In this document: piece by piece, positions 58,028-64,000 of the stretch
How the letters are laid out: every line of letters begins with the position of its first letter
How positions within the stretch are numbered: position 1 is the first letter of the stretch
The notes under the pieces: generated by a model
What the model was told of the DNA's origin: nothing
Seen by the model: only the letters and a program-made list of their open reading frames with translations
Databases searched by the model: none
From: Lepas anatifera
Taxonomy: Eukaryota; Arthropoda; Thecostraca; Lepadidae
Direction of reading: 5' to 3'
Assembly (NCBI GenBank): GCA_034440635.1
Contig: JAOTON010000961.1
Span: 372,001 to 436,000, forward strand
DNA length: 64,000 nt
Position numbers and translations under genes: made by a program

Positions 58028-58141
58028 TCACGGAGGCCAAAAGGTTCTACGGCAGGTCAGAAGCATCTCCGCAGCGTTGGTTAGCGGCAGGTTCAGGTCA
58101 ATTTCCGGGGAGATCATCCGGCGGCGCAAGGGGAAAGTCCA
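58028..58141 (-). CDS. Candidate terminal exon of an unidentified gene
   Basis: After a CCTTGCAG acceptor the frame reads WTFPLRRRMISPEIDLNLPL and TNAAEMLLTCRRTFWPP then stop. Composition looks protein-like but I recognise no family. The + strand also has an open frame with an AAG|GTAG donor here, so the strand is not certain. Confidence 0.25.
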   Translation of the reverse strand, partial: WTFPLRRRMISPEIDLNLPLTNAAEMLLTCRRTFWPP

Positions 58142-59051
58142 CTGCAAGGTAGCCCTACATTGGTTTGGTTTCAGGTTAGGTAAAATGTTAGCGTGCTCCC
58201 CATTTCGGTATAAACAGAGCGATGGCATAGCTCCCATCTGCGTATTTGGACCCCTGGAAGCCCTGACCGCATCCACCACATTCCTCATAGTTATGATTTT
58301 CTCTAGTGGACGCACCAACTGCTATGGCCATTTAACGTTGCCTACAAAAATAATCACAAAATGGGCCCAGAGTGTCTCTAAAAACGCTGAATTGGTTTCA
58401 CAAACTCACTCTCAATTCTTCCTCACCTCGTACATAGCTGAGAAGGGTTTGTAGTCGCCACATTTTGAACATGTCGCACCTCAGTGGTGCGCGCAGAGCG
58501 TCTTATCCGCGGCCGAACGCCGCGGGCGTTACGCCATTTTATCTGTCATCAAAATCCCAACATCCGTCAGACATCGACCATCAGTAACGTCGAGCAGGAG
58601 GCAGGAAAGGTAGGTTTCACAATCAACTTCAGTGCTTAAGTTGATTGTGGCACTTGTGTACAGGTCTCCCATTTAACATTCTGTGGGAAGTCATGCAAAC
58701 TTCTATCCTCTTGCCATAATAAAAAACTGACATTGTTTTACAAGCCCTGGTTGCCCTAGAAACATTCTCACGTATTACAAAGGACCTGGAAGAACTGTCA
58801 GAATAGCTTTGAACTGAGATTGCCGTTTTGTAGAGCATGTCCAGAAACCACCATTGACATTTCATTTCTTCTAAAGTTCTCTGTTTTAAATATTCACACA
58901 TCTCAGATTCAAAATAAATTTGTAGTGAATCAAAATCACAAAATGAAGGGAAACAATTCACACAATAAATCAATAACCCTCAGGCCTGAATTCAAGCCAT
59001 TCACCTTTTGCAGGATATTCAGGGAAACATATTGAAAATGATGTATTTGGC
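58142..59051. other. Unassigned sequence
   Basis: No conserved gene or RNA recognised. Confidence 0.5.
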
Positions 59052-59195
59052 CAGTGGCAGATCCAGGGCAATATGGGTGGGGAGCTAGGGGGCTTGAGCC
59101 TCCCCAGTCATGGCCTCAGAACACTCCTGTTATGCATTAACTACAGACCCTCAGAAATTTGGGGGTGAGCCCCTACCCCTTTGTATCTGCCACAG
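59052..59195. mobile_element. hAT MITE (CAGTGGCAGATCC ends)
   Basis: Inverted ends CAGTGGCAGATCCAGGG and TTTGTATCTGCCACAG, 144 bp. Flanking octamers tatttggc and tttttgac match at 6 of 8 positions. Interior GC-rich, no ORF. Confidence 0.8.
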
Positions 59196-59352
59196 TTTTT
59201 GACATTGTTTGCTTAAAAATGGCTAACAAGCATAATATTTAGCTTTTCTCTGTAGGCAATAAAGTCTCCAAATTGGCTTGACATGAAGTTGGCATATGAG
59301 CTTAAGTGCTGACTACACTGCACACTTCTTAATGATGTCTTTTATTTTTTAG

Positions 59353-59862
59353 TCACTGCAAACAAGAACGTTCGGTGTAAGGGAGATGGGCCAGTGCTCG
59401 AACCATGCGTGTCGCACGTCGGTGGACCATCTCGACTAACTTCTGGTCTCCTCTATTAAACGGACCCCAAACAACATTCCCATATTCCAAGTGGGGACGG
59501 ACCAGTGTCTTGTAGAGAAGCGAAAGTGTAAACGTATCGATGTTGGCAAACGATTTTCTGGTCGCGGCTAGGACCCTCGATGCCCTGGAAACCGCAGAGG
59601 CAGCCTGTTGCCTAAATTTAAGGTCCTTGTCGACGACAATTCCGAGGTGCTTTTCCAAAAACGACTCTTGCAGCGTCACACCGTTTATGGCAAAGTCGAA
59701 GCTTCTATTTGACTCACCGATGTGTAAGATCGAACACTTTCCCAAGTTGAAGGGCATTTGCCACAGCTCCGACCACCTCAGCATGCGGTCGATATCGAGC
59801 TGCAAGCTGACGGTGGATCAAATGACATTGGCGCTAGAGTATAATTTTGTGTCGTCAGCAAA
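59353..59862 (-). pseudogene. Non-LTR retrotransposon reverse transcriptase fragment
   Basis: On the - strand the catalytic FADDTKLYS motif (from 59862) is followed by a TGA stop, then a 150-codon open frame. That frame contains RMLRWSELWQMPFNLGKCSI, LGIVVDKDLKFRQQ and LYKTLVRPHLEYGNVVWGPF, standard landmarks of CR1/Jockey-type reverse transcriptases downstream of the active site. It ends abruptly at PYTERSCLQ, short of the usual C-terminus. Truncated at both ends and inactive, though only lightly mutated. Confidence 0.92.
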
Positions 59863-60133
59863 ACGTCATGAAAAAAAAAACAAAAATGTCTTCATAAAAC
59901 AATAAATTTGACAAAAAATGAGAAAGCAAAAATTAAGTTTAAATGTTTTCTTTATTTTGTGTATTTGCTTTCTGATCATTGTTTACAAGTGTGGGGGAAA
60001 TTGTCATAACCATTACTTGAGCAATGGGCAGTGGTGTGGGGTGGCTAATTCAAGATTGAAGACATTTTTATAGTAATATTGTGTTCCAGGAAGACCTAAT
60101 TGTGGTATTTGGCACTATAAACATGCACAGAAT

Positions 60134-60294
60134 CAGAGATGGATCCAGGACTTCATTTGGGGGAGCTGCAGGCTCAAGCACCACCCATCAGCTCCTTAGA
60201 TCACCCTCTACCTGTGCATTAGCTAGAGGCACTTAAAACATTTGAGGGAGAGGGGGATTGAGGCCCCTAGCCGCCCACCTTGTGTCCGCCACTC
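60134..60294. mobile_element. hAT MITE, second type
   Basis: Ends CAGAGATGGATCCAGGA and TGTGTCCGCCACTC, flanked by cacagaat and cacagaag (7 of 8). 161 bp, similar in structure to 59052-59195. Confidence 0.8.
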
Positions 60295-60551
60295 CACAGA
60301 AGCTAATAATGATTAATGGGCAGATATTGCACTCAGATAGTATCCATAGAATGTTAAATTATTGGTAATGTGGTAGGTGGCTTCACACATGCTGCCAGAT
60401 AACTACTACAGGTTGATCTGTATGATAAGTGCCACTGTTCAAAAGCTCCACTGAATCAAAGCTTCCTTTAATTAGAATTGCTACATGTTAATATACAAAG
60501 TGCCACTGTTCAAAACTTCCCCCAAAGGAATATTCTGAGTACCACAACTGG
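60295..60551. other. Unassigned spacer
   Basis: No gene recognised. AAGTGCCACTGTTCAAAA occurs twice, near 60429 and 60499. Confidence 0.5.
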
Positions 60552-60658
60552 TCAGGTTAGGTTAGGTTGGGTAAGGTAAGGTTATGTTAGGTTAGGTTAG
60601 GTTAGGTTAGGTTAGGTTAGGTTAGGTAAAGTTAGGTTAGGTTAGGTTAAGCTCGGTT
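60552..60658. repeat. Interstitial TTAGG telomere-like repeat
   Basis: About 20 GTTAG/TTAGG pentamers with a core of about nine exact copies (60577-60626) and degenerate flanks. TTAGG is the ancestral arthropod telomere unit. It is followed three bases later by a TTAA MITE. Confidence 0.92.
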
Positions 60659-60661
60659 AGA

Positions 60662-61121
60662 TTAAAGGGAATGTGGCACCTTGGTCGAATCCTGGAATTT
60701 AGTGTTATTAGGCGTACTTTTAGTAAACAATAATGAAACCACTCACGATTTCTCTGAAAAATGTACAATAAGCTCAATATTTGGTTTTTAAAAATACTCC
60801 TCTAGAAGAAGAAATAAATATCAGCCTGCGGATGATGTCACGATCTGGCAGCCACTACCATAATTGAAACGCTACAAGGGCTTCGATTGGCTGATGCTCA
60901 TCGTGACGTCAGCATATGTCGTCGCACCAGTAGCTCACAACAATGGCCGCCGGCGACAGGGGGGCTGAGGGGGGCTGGTGTCAGGTGGGTTTTAGCTTTT
61001 TTCTACGGAAATATTGAGTTCCAAGACAAATGAAATATGAAGTACCGGGTTTTCCGACCTGCTTTACAACTTGGCTATCTCAGTTAAAATCATGTTGTGA
61101 AGGTGCCACATTCCCCTTTAA
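60662..61121. mobile_element. TTAA-type MITE, copy 3 (best preserved)
   Basis: TTAA at both ends, inverted repeats AGGGAATGTGGCACCTT and AAGGTGCCACATTCCCCTT. It carries TGACGTCA at 60904-60911 and AATAAA at about 60811. It is 460 bp with no ORF and is the clearest reference copy for the family in this window. Confidence 0.92.
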
Positions 61122-62263
61122 GTGGGCACACAGGGAAGCCACGGGATCTGACAAAGGCAAAAGTGCCACCGGCAAGTAAGGTGCGCCAGAGGCCAGCTCG
61201 CTGAATTGAGAAAAGGCCAGTGTGCAAAGTATGGCATTTTCGACGAGATCTCGTCGGTGCGAGTGCCCTTGGAGACAGGAGCGAGTGGTGCTAATTTTAT
61301 CAGCCTGGTGCGAATTTGCAAGACTGGTGCGAGGAAGTTGACACTGAAAACTAAAAAAAATTATGACTGAATAGTTAGGAAGACACAGGAGGGGGCCTTA
61401 TAAAAAGTCCTTAACTAACTAATAAGAGAGGTAGTATTGCATCGTGTGGGTAGGAATGTGTGCGTTTTTCTCCCTGGTATGTGGCAGATTGGTGCGAATT
61501 TTTTTAGGCTGGTGGTGCGATAATTTTGGATGGCTGGTGCGACTCGTCTGGCCTGCTGCCATACTTTGCAGACTGGAGAAAAGGTTAGGTCAGGTTTGGT
61601 TATGTTGTGCTACAATTAGGAATATTAAATAAGAAATACCAAAGATTTATGAAAAACTGTGGCTCAGCAACACCAAAAAGCAGTTTCAGCACTAGGAAAA
61701 TTCATACAAAGATGTTTCAGCAATTCCAAAAACACCTAGACCACTTGGGATATTTCACTGGAGGGACGGGTGCTGACTATGCTGCCTGTTTGTTTGTCGT
61801 GTCGCGGCCGGGGCCTGCCGTGGTGGGTGCTGCGGCCTTCGAGTGGGGATCGGTGTGCCGGGCTGGGTTTTTGTCGCGCGAGATTACCAGGTTGGTTCAT
61901 CATTCTGTTTGACATGTTCGGGATCCGGTTCCTTCTGCGCCCGGCTCGAGCGGCGGCCGTCCCGGTGGTGGCACTGGCGATTGGTTCCCGGGACCTCTCG
62001 ACTTTGCCACATGCGGGGCGGCCGCTTGCTCCAGCCGGGCGCGGCTCTCTCACCTTATGAGGTTCCCTGCTTGGCTAGGGTTGTCAGAAAGGCTTTCAGG
62101 ATCAGAGAGGAAACCTGGATAACATAAGACGCTCCATGTCATGAGCAACATGCTCTGACTGGAATTTTGCGCCCACACATTGACAGACAACAGATTGACA
62201 GGTAGGACTAGTACACATGCTTCGTGTCTCTCAAAAGTGTAGCATCCATATCATGGAGGGAAG
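61122..62263. other. Unassigned sequence with CTGGTGCGAATTT phrases
   Basis: The phrase CTGGTGCGAATTT and relatives recur around 61295-61330 and 61490-61545, suggesting a degraded repeat. No gene recognised. Confidence 0.45.
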
Positions 62264-62885
62264 TTATAGAGAGACTCGCCCAGTGCAGACGCCAGCTTGG
62301 CCTTGAAAGACTTTTTGATCGTTTTCGGATACTACATGATCCGGAAGGCTATTCCATACAGTAGCACAACTGATACCAAATGAACGCTTTCTCAAGTCTG
62401 TGCGCACACGGGAGTGTTGAATTTTGTATCTGTGCCCTCTTAAGCCTGTGTAATCAGGGAGCTCAAATATATCGGCAGGTTCGATAGCACACTTCCCGTG
62501 AAATATCCTCCAACACTGGATCAGATCTGCACGTAGCAGCCTTCCCTGGACAGAGTACTGCTTTAGGGCTTTCAGTCGAGATCTATAATCGAGGTTGGCT
62601 AATCCGACCACCCTTTTAGTCCAAAGACGCTGTACAGATTCTAGGACTCGCAGGTCCCCAGAGTACCCTGCGTGCCACACACAAGAACAATATTCCATAA
62701 TTGGCCGGATATGAGCGCTAAAGAGAGGCATCATGAAGTCAGGAGATCTACACACAGTGGTTTTTAATATGTTTTGAGCCAAGGCAGAGGCTTTGCGGGC
62801 TGTGTTTGAGATATGTACATGGAACTTCAGGGGAGGAGTCAACCGTCACTCCCAAGTCAGAGTGGACTTGGGACTCTGGGGGACG
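62264..62885 (-). pseudogene. Non-LTR retrotransposon reverse transcriptase C-terminus
   Basis: A 192-codon open frame reads LKFHVHISNTARKASALAQN, FSAHIRPIMEYCSCVWHAGY, VQRLWTKRVVGL and SFGISCATVWNSLPDHVV, the thumb and C-terminal region of a LINE reverse transcriptase. The preceding SDLGVTVDSS lies in another frame, so there is a frameshift near 62840. Upstream coding is interrupted by the repeat at 62886-63050. This is the longest surviving transposon ORF in the window. Confidence 0.92.
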
Positions 62886-63050
62886 GATCTTGCATTTACA
62901 TGCTGGTGGCGCCCCCACAGTGGAGTGGTGGCGCCACTGTGTGGCTGCGTGGGCGTGTCCTGCGTCGGCGTGGGGGTACCTCCCCGTGGAGTGGTGGCGC
63001 CACCATGTGGCTGCGTGACCCGGCCTGGCTGGCGGGGCGCTGGCATCTGA
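62886..63050. repeat. Two-copy 66-bp repeat interrupting the LINE
   Basis: GTGGAGTGGTGGCGCCACTG at 62920 and GTGGAGTGGTGGCGCCACCA at 62986 begin near-identical stretches followed by GTGGCTGCGTG. The GGCGCC centre is palindromic. Confidence 0.7.
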
Positions 63051-64000
63051 GATTGTTTTATCATGCGGTTCCTGGAGTCTCGCTCGATTCTTAACCACGT
63101 TGGTTTTAGTGCCTACGAGCTTATCCTGTGATCGTTTTAGGGTTTCCTTCGTCGTACCCCATCTATTTATGGTGTACATCTTCACAAATATATGTATGGA
63201 TTCACAGTAGCACTTACAATTTGGATCAACCTGTGGTGCTTCTTTTGGAAGGAAGTTTTGATTTATAGGACCTTTTGATCGGGGTACTTATGATGTAGAT
63301 TAGCCTGCTGTGATTCTATCTGGTAGCATGTGTGAAGCCAGCTACCTTGTTACCTAATTATTATGGAACACACACACACAAAGCAATAGTGCACACACAC
63401 GCAGCAGCAGCAGCACCAGCCACACAGCAGCACCCAGGGTAATAGAGAGCGGGTAGCCTGAAGATTGATGTTGATGTTGAGGATGAGATAAAATCGCAGG
63501 TACCTGAACTTTTGCATTCTGTTTGACTTTGGCAGATCCAGGGGGAGGCGCACCTCCCCTCCGATTGACCTGGAAGAATCCATGTTTGACCTTGCTCACA
63601 CAATACAATTTTGAGCCGGAAAATGACAATTTAACACGCTGTAAGTTATTTTTATTGCCGATTAGATTTCCCCTCCCCTCACACGTTGCAGACGACGAAT
63701 ATACATGCTATTCATATACATATACATAAACAAGACACACCACGCGATGTTGTGGAATGCTGCCGCCGCCGCGCGTCTTCTGCCTGTGTCAGGGGGCGGA
63801 CATGAGCTATTTCTCTAGAAGTTTGGGGATTTTTGAAGGTTCCATTTCTGGTTCTTAGAGACTTTTTCCAGAAAAAATTAACATGTAATTCCAATGGGAC
63901 TTCTTGCAGGGGTTTGGGGCACGGGCCAGTGGGAAAATATAAGTAGTGCTTAAGGATATATTTTTGGTTTTTAGTATGTAGAATTGATCAGGCTATCTTC
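63051..64000. other. Unassigned sequence with CA/GCA microsatellite
   Basis: The left 130 bases may be further LINE remnant (KMYTINRWGTT on the - strand). A mixed CA and GCA microsatellite occupies about 63367-63436. A hAT-like GGCAGATCCAGGGGGAGG lies at 63531. No gene recognised. Confidence 0.5.

Overview
This looks like an animal nuclear genome, most likely an arthropod and plausibly a crustacean. The evidence is spliced genes in a sea of degraded transposons, an interstitial run of the arthropod telomere motif TTAGG (60552-60658), and non-LTR retrotransposon, hAT and tRNA-derived SINE debris throughout. There are no operons, bacterial gene arrangements or viral genes. A barnacle-like genome would fit the intermediate GC and heavy repeat load, but the species cannot be named from the sequence alone.

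Two spliced genes and two single-exon genes are supported. (1) Replication factor C subunit 3 (RFC3, clamp-loader small subunit) runs on the + strand. Its penultimate exon is at 6357-6525 and its last exon at 50353-50538, so one 43.8-kb intron fills two thirds of the window. (2) Two paralogous ten-cysteine Ly6/uPAR-type secreted, probably GPI-anchored proteins lie on the - strand inside that intron (43064-43465 and 47969-48373), each as a single exon. (3) A Sel1-repeat gene on the - strand (exons between 57288 and 54895) most resembles the mitochondrial stress relay DELE1, but appears shorter.

Layout: 1-6.3 kb is decayed LINE, a TTAA-type MITE and a foldback element. At 6.4-6.7 kb is the RFC3 exon, whose 5' splice site is repeated four times. 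From 12.8 to 17.3 kb is a 50/51-bp minisatellite of about 90 units. From 23.4 to 31.2 kb is a block of tandem repeats: 1-kb direct repeats flank a 2.8-kb satellite whose unit resembles a hAT transposon terminus. A 3.2-kb hAT element with an intact 8-bp target duplication and a decayed internal array occupies 33.5-36.7 kb. A second foldback element is at 37.8-38.8 kb, a SINE at 39.7-40.1 kb and a hAT with a transposase remnant at 40.7-43.0 kb. Then come the Ly6 genes, the RFC3 last exon, a MITE carrying the nearest canonical poly(A) signals after RFC3, the Sel1/DELE1-like gene with a 55-bp minisatellite upstream, and a terminal stretch of LINE fragments, hAT MITEs, TTAGG repeats and a third MITE copy.

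The recurring theme is transposon ends turning into tandem arrays (25.6-28.4 kb and 34.2-36.6 kb) and transposons lying where they could supply processing signals to host genes (RFC3 and the first Ly6 gene). The host genes do not form a pathway; their proximity looks incidental.
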